DNA of 64,000 nucleotides from Hyphomonadaceae bacterium (GTDB lineage Bacteria > Pseudomonadota > Alphaproteobacteria > Caulobacterales > Hyphomonadaceae). The notes under the pieces were generated by a model. The model had not been told where the DNA came from. It searched no databases and was given only the letters and a program-made list of their open reading frames with translations. Positions within the stretch are counted from its first letter, which is position 1; every line of letters begins with the position of its first letter. Below, in pieces: positions 10,001-18,231 of the stretch. The position numbers were made by a program, and so were the translations under genes. The DNA is taken from positions 230,551 to 294,550 of the forward strand of contig JANSYM010000006.1 in the NCBI GenBank assembly GCA_024742355.1, read 5' to 3'.

Positions 10001-12935
10001 TATTAGCGCCGAGACGTCCGGCTGCTTTGAAGGTTTCCACATTGCCGGCGGATGCAATCCAGATCGGCGGGCGCTCCTGGATCGGGCGCGGGAAGGTCGA
10101 GACCTTGATCATGTCGCCTTCACCATTGGCGACTTCGACTTCTTCACCCGCCCAGAGCTTGAACACGGTGTCGATACTCTCGACCATGATCTCACGCCGG
10201 CGCTCATAATTCTCCGGCATCAGGGCGAAGTCATTGGCGTGCCAGCCAGAGGCAAAGGACAGGCCGACGCGGCCATTCGACAATTGATCGATCACCGACC
10301 AGTCTTCAGCCACGCGGATCGGGTTATGCATTGGCAGCACGACACTGCCGGCACGCAGGGCGACATTCTCAGTAATCGTCGCCAGGGCGGCTGTGGTCAC
10401 GGCCGGGTTCGGGAAAATCCCGCCAAACTCGTGGAAATGCCGTTCCGGCGTCCAGACCGACTGGAAGCCATTGGCATCGGCAAACTTGGCGCCTTCGAGG
10501 AGCAGTTTGTAGGTCTCACCCGGTTGCGCGTCGCCTTGCGATGACGAGAAATAGAACAGGCCGAAATCCATTGGCGTGTCCGAGACTTCGACGCGCGCTG
10601 CATCAGACAGGCTGCTTTGATCGGTTTCGCCCTGGATGATGACTTCGAATCCGCGGGCCAGTGTCCAGAAGATTTCCAGCACTGAGATGTCAAAGCTGAC
10701 ACTGGTCACGGCGAGCCAGACCCCAGGCTCCGTGCCGATCACGTCATCCATGCCGGCAAAGAAATTCGCGACATTGCGGTGCGCGACTTTCACGCCCTTC
10801 GGACGGCCTGTCGATCCGGATGTAAAGATCACATAAGCGAGCTGGTCTGCCGTCACCGCGACGTTCGGCGCGCTTGCATCTGCGTCACTGGAAATCGACT
10901 CGAGCGTCACCAGTTCGGCACTCTCAAATGCCAGCGTCGCGGCGAGCGTTGCGCCGGTCACAACCAGGGCCGCGCCGGAATCCTCTAGCATGATGGCGAG
11001 ACGGTCGCGTGGATAGGACGGGTCCATTGGCACATAGGCCGCACCGGCTTTCATCACGCCGAGCAAAGCCGCGACCAGTTCGGTCGAACGCTTGACGCAA
11101 ACGGCAACGAAGTCGCCGGGTTTCACGCCCTTGCTGATCAGTGTGTTGGCGATCTGATTGGCGCGGGCGTCGAGGGCGCGATACGTCAGTGACGTGCTTT
11201 GGAAAACGACGGCTTCGGCGTCTGGCGTGCGCGCGACCTGCGCTTCAAACAGCTGGTGAACGCACTGATCGCTGGCATAGGCCTTGACCGGCCCGTTCGA
11301 GAGATCCAGAAGCTGGCGCTTTTCCGTTTCCGGCAGCAGGTTGAGATTGGAGACCGGTGTCTCCGGCTGGGATGCAGCCTCCGCCAATAACGTTTCGACG
11401 CGCCCTGCCAGGGCCTGAACGGCGTCCTCGGACATGGCGTTCTGATCAAAGGAATAAGTGACCTGATCGGCAGCATCGTCGACATGCAGGGTCAGGGCTG
11501 TGCCAGGCAGCAGACCTGGTGCGCCGTCGAGCTGAACACCGATCGGCAGCGATTGCGACGCCTCCGTCTCGCGCAAGCGCGCATAGCGTGCTCGCATATC
11601 GCGCGCAAAGGTGCCGCGTTTTTCCTGCTGCGCCAGTGCATCACCCACTTGCGCCCGCATCGCCGCGAGCGGGGCATCCATATCCACCGTCGCTCGCATT
11701 GGAACCTCAGTCGCATAGAAACGATCGCCGTGTTGCGGCAGGGTTTTGCCGAGCGCCAGATCGAATTCGGCTTGGGTGCCCGACCGTGCAACGTAGACGG
11801 ACAAAGCCGCCAAATAGTCATTTGCCGTATACTGACGATCCTGTTTGATCAGGCTCGCAGACGCCGGTTCAGAGGTCTCACGGATTTGCGCGAGCGCCGG
11901 GGCTGTCTGTTCCGCCACACGCCGCACCCAGAAGCGCTCATGCTTGGTCATCCGAGAATCAAACTCGGCAAGCGCGGCCTCAATGCCACTGACTGATGCC
12001 AGCGTGCTGCCGATTGAAGCGGTCAGGGCCGCAGATGCGAGCGCGCGTCCATCAAGCGGCGTCAAACCGCTCAAACGAACGGCGCCGGGTTGCGTCGATA
12101 CGGTAATCGAGCTGGCGTTCGCGGCCAGCACTTGCCCGGGTGCCGCCTGTGCGTCGCCATCTGTGATATCGGCATGATCGATCAGATAGACCGTATCGCC
12201 GACCTGCACCTTGGGCAGGCACATCCAATTGTCTTCCCGGCCGAGATGCAGGCCGCGCACGAGGCGGCTGATCGTTTCGGCGGGCTGAGCGAAGTCGAGC
12301 AGACCAAGGCCTGGTCGATCCGACCGGACGTGGAAATGTTGCTGCGCACCCGGCGCTTTCGTCGCCATCGGCGTGCCGGACAAGATTTCTGCTTCAAGAT
12401 TGGTGAGCAGCTCCGCGAACGTTTCCCGGCAGGCATTGGCGCATTTCACACCGAGCGAAAACGCAGTATCTTCCGCCGAAATCTCGATCTGTCTCTGCAG
12501 CAGAATATCGCCGCCATCGACATCAGCAGTCATCGCATGCCAGGTCACACCATGCGTGTCGGCACCGTCTATGATGGACCAGGACGTCGCATTGAACCCG
12601 GCATAGGCCGGCAAAAGCGAGTCGTGATAATTGATCGCCCGCCGTGACGGCATTGCAACCAACGCATCCGGCAAAATGGCGTGATTGACGATCGAGAACA
12701 GGTAGTCGAACGACATACCCGCCAATTTCTCTGCAAGATCCTGCTTAGCCGAAATCTGCGGGATATCGGTACCCGATAGCCACGCCTCGACGTCCACGCA
12801 GTCGCTGACCACTGCCGCAACAGCATGTCCGGCCGCAGTCCATTGCTGGATGCAATCGATAAGCACTTGCGTGCTCCCGACAAATACAGCTTTGCCTATT
12901 TCCCCACTCATTTTGTCATTTACTCTACGAAGCAT
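7095..12935 (-). CDS. Single-module NRPS: formyltransferase, doubly interrupted adenylation domain (luciferase-like monooxygenase and methyltransferase), thiolation domain
   Basis: This 1946-residue protein should activate and modify one amino acid and pass it to the PKS. Residues 9-310 resemble methionyl-tRNA formyltransferase, with Asn102, His104 and SLLP, then Asp140 in VDGGD. Residues about 330-540 look like a condensation-domain remnant without HHxxxDG. Adenylation motifs A1-A4 follow, with TSGSTGRPKG near 700 and FDISVLEIFW. A luciferase-like monooxygenase (about 780-1150) sits between A4 and A5. A5 is NMYGPTE near 1223 and A8 is KINGYRIELGE near 1332. A SAM methyltransferase (LEIGCGTG near 1448) lies between A8 and A10, and A10 is NGKIDRKAL near 1813. 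The thiolation domain has Ser1873 in GANSI. The C-terminal 30 residues are very rich in Lys and Arg. The start could be ATG 12935 or ATG 12911; both have weak ribosome sites. Confidence 0.95.
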   Translation of the reverse strand: MLRRVNDKMSGEIGKAVFVGSTQVLIDCIQQWTAAGHAVAAVVSDCVDVEAWLSGTDIPQISAKQDLAEKLAGMSFDYLFSIVNHAILPDALVAMPSRRAINYHDSLLPAYAGFNATSWSIIDGADTHGVTWHAMTADVDGGDILLQRQIEISAEDTAFSLGVKCANACRETFAELLTNLEAEILSGTPMATKAPGAQQHFHVRSDRPGLGLLDFAQPAETISRLVRGLHLGREDNWMCLPKVQVGDTVYLIDHADITDGDAQAAPGQVLAANASSITVSTQPGAVRLSGLTPLDGRALASAALTASIGSTLASVSGIEAALAEFDSRMTKHERFWVRRVAEQTAPALAQIRETSEPASASLIKQDRQYTANDYLAALSVYVARSGTQAEFDLALGKTLPQHGDRFYATEVPMRATVDMDAPLAAMRAQVGDALAQQEKRGTFARDMRARYARLRETEASQSLPIGVQLDGAPGLLPGTALTLHVDDAADQVTYSFDQNAMSEDAVQALAGRVETLLAEAASQPETPVSNLNLLPETEKRQLLDLSNGPVKAYASDQCVHQLFEAQVARTPDAEAVVFQSTSLTYRALDARANQIANTLISKGVKPGDFVAVCVKRSTELVAALLGVMKAGAAYVPMDPSYPRDRLAIMLEDSGAALVVTGATLAATLAFESAELVTLESISSDADASAPNVAVTADQLAYVIFTSGSTGRPKGVKVAHRNVANFFAGMDDVIGTEPGVWLAVTSVSFDISVLEIFWTLARGFEVIIQGETDQSSLSDAARVEVSDTPMDFGLFYFSSSQGDAQPGETYKLLLEGAKFADANGFQSVWTPERHFHEFGGIFPNPAVTTAALATITENVALRAGSVVLPMHNPIRVAEDWSVIDQLSNGRVGLSFASGWHANDFALMPENYERRREIMVESIDTVFKLWAGEEVEVANGEGDMIKVSTFPRPIQERPPIWIASAGNVETFKAAGRLGANILTNMLGQDLEDLQTKLAAYREARADAGFEGPGQVSLMLHTYVCDDTEKAREIAREPFCNYLQSSFDLVKVAPWMFPAFKRPSLDGAEAQLDTSQFTDEDIAALMDHAFDRYFETAGLFGSPEHALGMVEKLKEIGVNEIACLVDFGIEAGTVLENLPHLNRLRELANSGGAAADEGTFVTVGETFKAHEITHLQCTPSMARMLIDDPDVLDQFGSLKHLMLGGEALPSDLADQLHETLTGQFTNMYGPTETTIWSTTSPVLNGQPITIGRPIANTTIRLLDAQGNLVGLGDAGELCIGGDGVVPGYLGRDDLTAERFIDDPYAPGERLYRTGDLARYKASGEIEYLGRIDQQVKINGYRIELGEIETQLSRHPDIWQSVVTAHNEDGVAQLVAYYTSAQGQSDNTDLVDHWQGLWDTAYQQSDEDSDARFNFTGWNDSYTGAPIPAAEMREWRDETQRSILDLAPQRLLEIGCGTGMVLFSVLDEVDHYSGIDVSANALSRIGDELTPTEASKVDLRKLPADAIGQFETGSFDTVVINSVAQYFPSADYLADVLERASALIADGGQIFVGDVRSLEQQAAFHTAVELNQAPAQLEPNVVSDRIEKRIQRDSELVLGDDFFHALVRDVPRLQGVTLTLKRGASANEMTDYRYDVVLHVGSAPADTLNLPAPRKAASLADIRDLLASGEPVVAVNGVPNARLAPVYAARQTLTGDSAATVGAMRDLLSQTRGVGIDPGELFELHPDYLVASARFNRDDASTFDVVFRHKTVSDKQVAPRTDADPLLRPADYANQPAAQVSDQKQLTDQLRAHLREHLPDYMVPSAFVAMDTFPLTPNGKIDRKALPAPTTSVALVQAEYVPPSNDLENTIAEVWKELLGLSQVGRTDNIFDIGANSIMTAQANQRLSKTLGRRVSLVSMFRYPTVETLAAHLGSDTRGPAAKPERAQKKTNRREEAAAKRRAKRQERVD

Positions 12936-13012
12936 CGCTATTCACTTTCGGATCGGTCAAGAAGTCAATGATTTCTGGCGATCCAAAGCAAAATTCGTTC
13001 CAATCGATACCT

Positions 13013-13720
13013 CTAGCCCCCGTTTTTCGCGTGATAGGTGAATTTTACCGGTTCGCCGCCCGTTTTCACGGCCAGAGCGAATCGCTGATTCGGTCGGATT
13101 TCGTGCGCCTCGAACGTCCAGTCACGGACGGCGGCGGAATCTCCCTTGACCCGCAAAAGAGAAGGCGCTTCGCCGAACGGTGACATATCGAAATCGTGCA
13201 ATGGAAACGAGACACCAAGGCCCAGCGCCTTGATAAAGGCTTCCTTGAGCGTCCAGTATCGAAAGAAAGCCTGCGGCAGGTCGACCGGCGCGACTTGCGC
13301 AAGATGCTGCTTCTCGACAGCCGATAGCGGCCAATCCATTTCTTCACGCTGAAGCGTTTGCACCGCCTCAATGTCAACTCCCACCGGCGCCGCCGCGCAA
13401 ACGGCCAGCGCCGTCCATGCGCCGTCATGGCTGATGCTGAAGGACAGCGCCTGCCCGGCCAGATTGGGTTTGCCATAGGCGTTTTCTTCAAACGCCAACT
13501 CATTTGCTGGCTGGCCCGTGATCGCGCCGAGCCGCGCCCGGACATTGGCCCGCGCGATGGCCCACAGCATGCCTTTCTCGGAGGAAAACTGCCGGTCGCG
13601 CCGCGCACATTCCTCGCGATTCAAAGTCGTGAACAAGTCGTCCGCCTGCGCCACCTGGTCGGCATTGTTCCAGAGCCAGATATCAACCGACAAATCTTTA
13701 GATGGTTGCGGAAGGGTCAT
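13013..13720 (-). CDS. 4'-phosphopantetheinyl transferase, Sfp type
   Basis: This 235-residue enzyme would transfer phosphopantetheine from CoA to the conserved Ser of the NRPS thiolation domain and the PKS ACP. It shows the two family signatures: VGVDIE and the downstream RYWTLKEAFIKALG (WxxKEAxxK) that binds Mg-CoA. Its length is normal for Sfp-like enzymes. It lies 77 bases upstream of the NRPS on the same strand, so it is very likely dedicated to this cluster. The chosen start is the ATG at 13720, which overlaps the stop of a short upstream frame as ATGA. A start at 13804 would add 28 unconserved-looking residues. Confidence 0.93.
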   Translation of the reverse strand: MTLPQPSKDLSVDIWLWNNADQVAQADDLFTTLNREECARRDRQFSSEKGMLWAIARANVRARLGAITGQPANELAFEENAYGKPNLAGQALSFSISHDGAWTALAVCAAAPVGVDIEAVQTLQREEMDWPLSAVEKQHLAQVAPVDLPQAFFRYWTLKEAFIKALGLGVSFPLHDFDMSPFGEAPSLLRVKGDSAAVRDWTFEAHEIRPNQRFALAVKTGGEPVKFTYHAKNGG

Positions 13721-13794
13721 TGCGGTTGAGCCAGAAGATGCGCGGTGAAAGACAGATCCTGATACTGGCAGACAAGTATGGAGATCTCGTTCAT
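13717..13794 (-). CDS. Possible 25-residue leader ORF coupled to the phosphopantetheinyl transferase
   Basis: A short frame starts at ATG 13794, preceded by GAGGTG, and ends at a TGA that overlaps the ATG of the phosphopantetheinyl transferase (ATGA). The transferase start has no clear ribosome site of its own, so translation through this frame may deliver ribosomes to it. The peptide (MNEISILVCQYQDLSF and 9 more residues) resembles nothing I recognise. It could be a translational-coupling leader, a tiny protein or chance. Confidence 0.35.
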   Translation of the reverse strand: MNEISILVCQYQDLSFTAHLLAQPQ

Positions 13795-13835
13795 GACACC
13801 TCACTAATTCACTGCTTCCCGGCCGGAAAGATCGT

Positions 13836-14972
13836 TTAGCGCGAGGCGATAATGAACCGTGTGAGCCGCAGCAATTCGCCTATATCGCCGCCTCGCAAGG
13901 CATCCTTGGCACGCCAGTATAACGAACGCCCCAACTGCCCGACAATCTGCCGTCCGAGAGGCGAGCCGGTTTTCAAGGCTTGTACTTTCCGTTTGATGTC
14001 GGCCGATTCCAATAGCGGTGCACAGCCAAGTCCATAGCTGGTGGACATGCGGATCAACCGAATTTCATAGTCGCTCAGCGTGTCACACGGTGTCGAGGCA
14101 ATGCCGGCCCAGGTGTCGAGGGCTTCGTCCCAAAGCACATGGCGCCCGAACACTGCGCCTCGGCGGATCAGCGCGGCGCGGCTGCGGATGTCTGCGTGAG
14201 CCGGGTCTTTCCAGATTTCAGCAGGTAATAATTCTTCATCGCCAAGCTCGTCGAGCAGCGGTTTGATGATCTGGCGGTGATACTTGATCCATTTGCGGTT
14301 CGCGTCCTTCATCGAGAAACGCTCGCCCGCGGTCCCGCGCGTGCCCTGATGCTCGCGGTGGAGAAAGACCACATCTGGCAGCACGCGTCCGGCGCCGTGA
14401 CGGGTCAGTCGGAGCAGCATCTGATAATCCTGCGACCGATTTAGTGTTTCATCGAACGGTCCGACCTGCTCATAAAAAGCGCGGCGCACGATCAATCCTG
14501 GCTGAAATATATGGCAGCCATCCAGGGCATCGGAAAACACCTCATCCGGCTGTGATGCCTTGGAATAGCCGGGCGCCTTGCGAACGATCTCACCAGAAGT
14601 CTGATCGACGGTGAAATCTTCGTGCAGTCCGGCGCAGTAATCGAGCTCAGGATGGGTTTCCAGTTCCTGCATCAGGCGCGCGCATGCGTCCGGCAGGATC
14701 AGGTCATCATCGTCACAAATCCAGACGCAATCCCCCTCAATCATGGCCAGGCCTTGATTCAGCGCGGCAGACTTTCCGCCATTTTCCTTGTGGTGATAAC
14801 GCACCCGGTCACCAAATGCCGCGACGCGCTGGGCGGTGTCGTCAGTTGAGCCATCATCGATGACCAGGATCTCATCCACCGGGCGCGTTTGTGCGAGCAG
14901 GGTTTCAAGTGTCTCGGCGATCAGGTCCGCGCGATTATATGTCGGCAGAATGACGCTCACACGATTGACCAT
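13836..14972 (-). CDS. Glycosyltransferase family 2
   Basis: A 378-residue GT-A fold transferase. The N terminus VSVILPTYNRADLI and the DDGSTDDT and CDDDDL (DXD-like) segments are the nucleotide-sugar binding signatures of GT2. The ATG at 14972 is preferred because the protein then begins as GT2 proteins usually do and GGGGAA lies just upstream. In-frame ATGs at 14999 and 14984 are alternatives. It is the first gene of the minus-strand run into the phosphopantetheinyl transferase, NRPS and PKS, and is divergent from the sugar-transfer genes to its right. It could serve either the secondary metabolite or the exopolysaccharide. Donor and acceptor are unknown. Confidence 0.88.
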   Translation of the reverse strand: MVNRVSVILPTYNRADLIAETLETLLAQTRPVDEILVIDDGSTDDTAQRVAAFGDRVRYHHKENGGKSAALNQGLAMIEGDCVWICDDDDLILPDACARLMQELETHPELDYCAGLHEDFTVDQTSGEIVRKAPGYSKASQPDEVFSDALDGCHIFQPGLIVRRAFYEQVGPFDETLNRSQDYQMLLRLTRHGAGRVLPDVVFLHREHQGTRGTAGERFSMKDANRKWIKYHRQIIKPLLDELGDEELLPAEIWKDPAHADIRSRAALIRRGAVFGRHVLWDEALDTWAGIASTPCDTLSDYEIRLIRMSTSYGLGCAPLLESADIKRKVQALKTGSPLGRQIVGQLGRSLYWRAKDALRGGDIGELLRLTRFIIASR

Positions 14973-15250
14973 TGGGTTCCCCATCACACCAATATTCATC
15001 CCACAAACCTAGCCTCAAGACCGGTTTACGGTCTGCTTTTGATCAAAAACGGGTCGCCAACTTTGATCCCTCAGGCGCCCGGATTCTCGATCGCAAGTTG
15101 CATGCCACTATACACACAAAGCTTATGAATGGGTTTTTGGGCACATTCATGGCGAAGATCGCGCCGCCAATTCACCTTCCCGGCAAGGTGTGACTGGCAT
15201 ATGACTTGCTCTGCTTGGTCTTGCTTTCGACGGTCGGGACAACCACAAAA

Positions 15251-16414
15251 ATGACGATGACAATTGATGCTCTGGTCCTCACCGATCCGCGATTTGCAGG
15301 CGGAACGTCAGCCGCAGTTCTGGCGGATGTAAAGGCGATGTCCGATGCTGGCCTCTCCGTCGGCCTGGCCTTGATGGAATCCGTCGGATTCTTCCAGGAA
15401 ACGGATACTGAAAACCCGGCAATCGTGAATCTAGCCGACCTTCCCGGTGTCACCCTGATCGATCTTGAACAGGCGCAATCAGTGCGATGCGGCATTGCCT
15501 TCTTTCATCATCCATCCGTGTTCGAAAATCCGGTTCTGCGCGCGTTTCAGGTCGAGGCTGTTCGCAGCGTTCTGGTCGCGCATCAGCCGCTTTTCCTGGG
15601 TGATGGCGCCCTCGCTTTTGACCCGTTCAGGGTCCAGCGCAATGTGCGCGCGCAATTTGGTCAGTCCCTGCTATGGGCGCCCGTATCGGGGATTTGCCGA
15701 CAGCAATTTCGAGCCTATGCCCCGCTCCTGCGGCTGACCTGTCACGACTGGCCAAATGCGTTCGATGTCAGCGACTGGGTGCCGCAACGCGAGAAGCTGC
15801 AAACACAATCCCTGACCATAGGACGCCACGGCCGCGCGCATCCCGATAAATGGCCGGCCACCGGCGCCGACATTGCGCTCAGCCTGCCATCAGGCCCGCT
15901 CTCCAATGTCTCCGTCATGGGCGCGGATCGCGCCTTTCTGCACGCCAGAGGCGTGGATATTTCCGATTGGACCGTGCTTGACTTCAACGCGATGCCGGTT
16001 GCCGACTATCTCGATACGCTGGATGTGTTTTCCTATCACCACGCGCCGCTTTGGGTCGAATCGTTTGGACGCACGATTGCTGAAGCCATGCTGATGGGCG
16101 TGCGCTGTGTCCTATCACCGGCCCTGCAACCGACATTCGGGCCACATGCGCTGTATGGTGATCCGTCAGAGGTCGCCGGCATTCTCGATCACATCCGCAA
16201 CAATCTCGAGGCCGAACGCACAGCGGCCCTGGCGGCGCGCCAGTATTGTCTCAACACCTATTCAACCAAATCCATCGTAAAACGGTTTGAAGACCTCAAA
16301 TCCGATACCGGCACTGCCTCCCGGTCGCCGCGGCCCGAGATTTCACCGCTGATCGCAGCCAGGAAGCTTGTCGGCTTTCGACGCCGCCGAAGAAAGTCCA
16401 GGAAAGACGCGTAA
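15251..16414 (+). CDS. Glycosyltransferase, GT4/GT1-like
   Basis: A 387-residue protein whose C-terminal half carries LWVESFGRTIAEAMLMGVRCV, matching the E-x(7)-E donor-phosphate motif of GT-B retaining transferases. The N-terminal half (DALVLTDPRFAGGTSAAV) resembles the acceptor domain of GT4 enzymes but is divergent. The C terminus is very basic (RRRRRKSRKD), which could favour contact with the inner membrane. The start is taken at ATG 15251; an upstream frame to 15206 has no better ribosome site. It is four bases from the sulfotransferase gene, so the two are probably co-transcribed and work on the same glycan. Confidence 0.8.
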   Translation: MTMTIDALVLTDPRFAGGTSAAVLADVKAMSDAGLSVGLALMESVGFFQETDTENPAIVNLADLPGVTLIDLEQAQSVRCGIAFFHHPSVFENPVLRAFQVEAVRSVLVAHQPLFLGDGALAFDPFRVQRNVRAQFGQSLLWAPVSGICRQQFRAYAPLLRLTCHDWPNAFDVSDWVPQREKLQTQSLTIGRHGRAHPDKWPATGADIALSLPSGPLSNVSVMGADRAFLHARGVDISDWTVLDFNAMPVADYLDTLDVFSYHHAPLWVESFGRTIAEAMLMGVRCVLSPALQPTFGPHALYGDPSEVAGILDHIRNNLEAERTAALAARQYCLNTYSTKSIVKRFEDLKSDTGTASRSPRPEISPLIAARKLVGFRRRRRKSRKDA

Positions 16415-16417
16415 ATC

Positions 16418-17275
16418 ATGCCTCAATCTCCTCCTTTATTCATCGTTGGCGCGCCACGATCCGGCAACACGCTGACCCGGCGGGTGCTGATGGCATCCGG
16501 TCAGATCTACATCCCGCCCGAGACCTATGTGCTCGGTGAACTCCTGGTGCGCTGGCGCAAGTGGCGCGGGCTCACCTGGCGCGAAAAGGTCTGGCTGTTC
16601 TGCGCCTATTTCGATCGCCACAAGAAGTTCGCAGACTTCGAAATCGAAAGCCTGTCCCCGCTCGCAGCAGCGGCTGTCGCGCTGCCTGAGAATGAGCAAA
16701 CGCTGCCGACCCTGATCGATCGGTTCTATGCGTTCATGGCCCGCGAACATGGCTTTACCGAGCAGCGCTGGGGCGACAAGACGCCATGGAATACGATGTA
16801 TCTGAAAGACATCGTGAAAGCTTATCCCGACGCCTATTACCTGTACCTCAAACGCGATGGGCGCGATGTCGTTGCCTCGCAGTTGAAGTCCGATATGCGC
16901 GATTTCGAAGCGTCCGCAACGCGCTGGATTGACGCCAATACTGCCTGCCAGCGACACTTGAAACGGGCGCGGCGCGCGCCGCTGGAAATCGCTTATGAGG
17001 ACCTCGTTACCGACCCCGAAGCGGTGTTCGCCGCCATCTTCGACTGGGCTGATCTCGACTTTGAAGCAGATTACCTGACGCGGATTCCGGAACGTCTGGG
17101 CGATGTCGGGCGTCATGATCATCACGCCGCCGTCACACGTCCAATCACGGCGAGTTCAATCGGCAAATGGAAAGACAGCTTGTCAGCGCAGCAGTTTGAG
17201 GCCCTGTCACCCGCCTTTGCCGACATGATGCAGGCGCTCGGATATGCGACCGGCGCCAGCAAATCAGACCCGTGA
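16418..17275 (+). CDS. PAPS-dependent sulfotransferase
   Basis: A 285-residue cytosolic sulfotransferase fold. The 5'-phosphosulfate loop is at the N terminus (FIVGAPRSGNTLTRR) and the 3'-phosphate-binding segment is YLYLKRDGRDVVAS, around residue 145. The family transfers sulfate from PAPS to hydroxyl groups of carbohydrates or lipids. Placed directly after a glycosyltransferase and facing an exopolysaccharide operon, it most likely sulfates a sugar of the polymer or a glycolipid; that is inference. Sulfation of the NRPS-PKS product is the alternative. It ends 13 bases from the convergent GT2 gene. Confidence 0.9.
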   Translation: MPQSPPLFIVGAPRSGNTLTRRVLMASGQIYIPPETYVLGELLVRWRKWRGLTWREKVWLFCAYFDRHKKFADFEIESLSPLAAAAVALPENEQTLPTLIDRFYAFMAREHGFTEQRWGDKTPWNTMYLKDIVKAYPDAYYLYLKRDGRDVVASQLKSDMRDFEASATRWIDANTACQRHLKRARRAPLEIAYEDLVTDPEAVFAAIFDWADLDFEADYLTRIPERLGDVGRHDHHAAVTRPITASSIGKWKDSLSAQQFEALSPAFADMMQALGYATGASKSDP

Positions 17276-17288
17276 CCCGTCGTGCGCC

Positions 17289-18215
17289 CTAATCCGCCGC
17301 AACCGGGCTCAGGTCCCCGTAATATTCAGCCTCTTTGACCGAGAAAAACGCGGCGATAATGCCGCTGTGAAACATGGCCCGGACATAATGCCGACGGCTG
17401 GTTGCTTTCGACCCCAGCGTGAGCAGGGTCAGGACCATCAAATAGGCGACCTTCACCATCGCAGCCCCCAGCTTGAACAGGTTGCGCGCGAGGCCGTTGC
17501 GATAGATCACGACTTTTCCATACGTAATTCCAGACCGGAATTTGTTCTTCACCAGCCAGTCGAGTGACAACCGGTTTTCGGCCACGGGCTCGTACACCAC
17601 AGCCTGTTTGGTCTCGTCTATCTTCGCACCGCCGAGAAAGCACTGATAGAAAAATTGCGTGTCTTCACCACCTGAACGCCCGCGATCCTCACTGAACCGG
17701 AGGGATTCTATGGCCGGGTGCAGGCGCTTGAAAAAGGCGTTGCTTGTATGCCCGGTCATGATTGGCCGGCGATCGCCAAGGCGAATGGAATGCAGGTCTA
17801 TCGTACGGATCCAGTTCGGCGCATGATCAGGATAGATCGAAACGACCGGACCGAAGGCAAGGTCGAGATTATTCTGCGTCGCCGTGTCATAATGGTGCTG
17901 CAGCCAGAGTTCGGTGGCAATTTCGTCATCATCAATGAACGCAATCCACTCGCCACGCGCCTGATCGACACAGGCATTGCGAGCAATTGAAATATTGCGC
18001 GCCGGGGCGTGAACATAGGTCAGATCGAGATCATCAAACCGCGCCGCAGTGGCTTCGACATAAGGCCGCGCGGTTGGCTCGACATCATTGTCGACCACGA
18101 TCACTTCGAAACGGATTTCCGGACCGACTTTCTGACGCGCGATGGACTCGATCGTCTCGCAAACGGATTTGCGCCGGAAGGTGCAGATACAGACGCTGAT
18201 CAGCGGTGTCGTCAT
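17289..18215 (-). CDS. Glycosyltransferase family 2
   Basis: A 308-residue GT2 enzyme beginning ISVCICTFRRKSVCETIESI, with VVDND and FIDDDE (DXD) segments and a hydrophobic segment near the C terminus (AYLMVLTLLTLG). Start ATG 18215 has GAAGGA upstream and gives the standard GT2 N terminus. A longer frame to 18401 would run into the preceding gene. It is the last gene of a minus-strand operon with the GT4 gene and the Wzc-like kinase, so it probably adds one sugar of the exopolysaccharide repeat on the cytoplasmic face. Confidence 0.9.
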   Translation of the reverse strand: MTTPLISVCICTFRRKSVCETIESIARQKVGPEIRFEVIVVDNDVEPTARPYVEATAARFDDLDLTYVHAPARNISIARNACVDQARGEWIAFIDDDEIATELWLQHHYDTATQNNLDLAFGPVVSIYPDHAPNWIRTIDLHSIRLGDRRPIMTGHTSNAFFKRLHPAIESLRFSEDRGRSGGEDTQFFYQCFLGGAKIDETKQAVVYEPVAENRLSLDWLVKNKFRSGITYGKVVIYRNGLARNLFKLGAAMVKVAYLMVLTLLTLGSKATSRRHYVRAMFHSGIIAAFFSVKEAEYYGDLSPVAAD

Positions 18216-18231
18216 GTTCGCGTCCTTCGAT

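Noticed and set aside
8253..10544. Long open frame on the plus strand, antisense to the NRPS
   Set aside because: It lies entirely opposite an NRPS with intact motifs. GC-rich third positions create such frames; its translation has no recognisable domain.
9490..10590. Possible bioluminescence luciferase
   Set aside because: The luciferase-like segment is in frame inside the NRPS adenylation domain and resembles the natural-product monooxygenase type. No lux genes are present.
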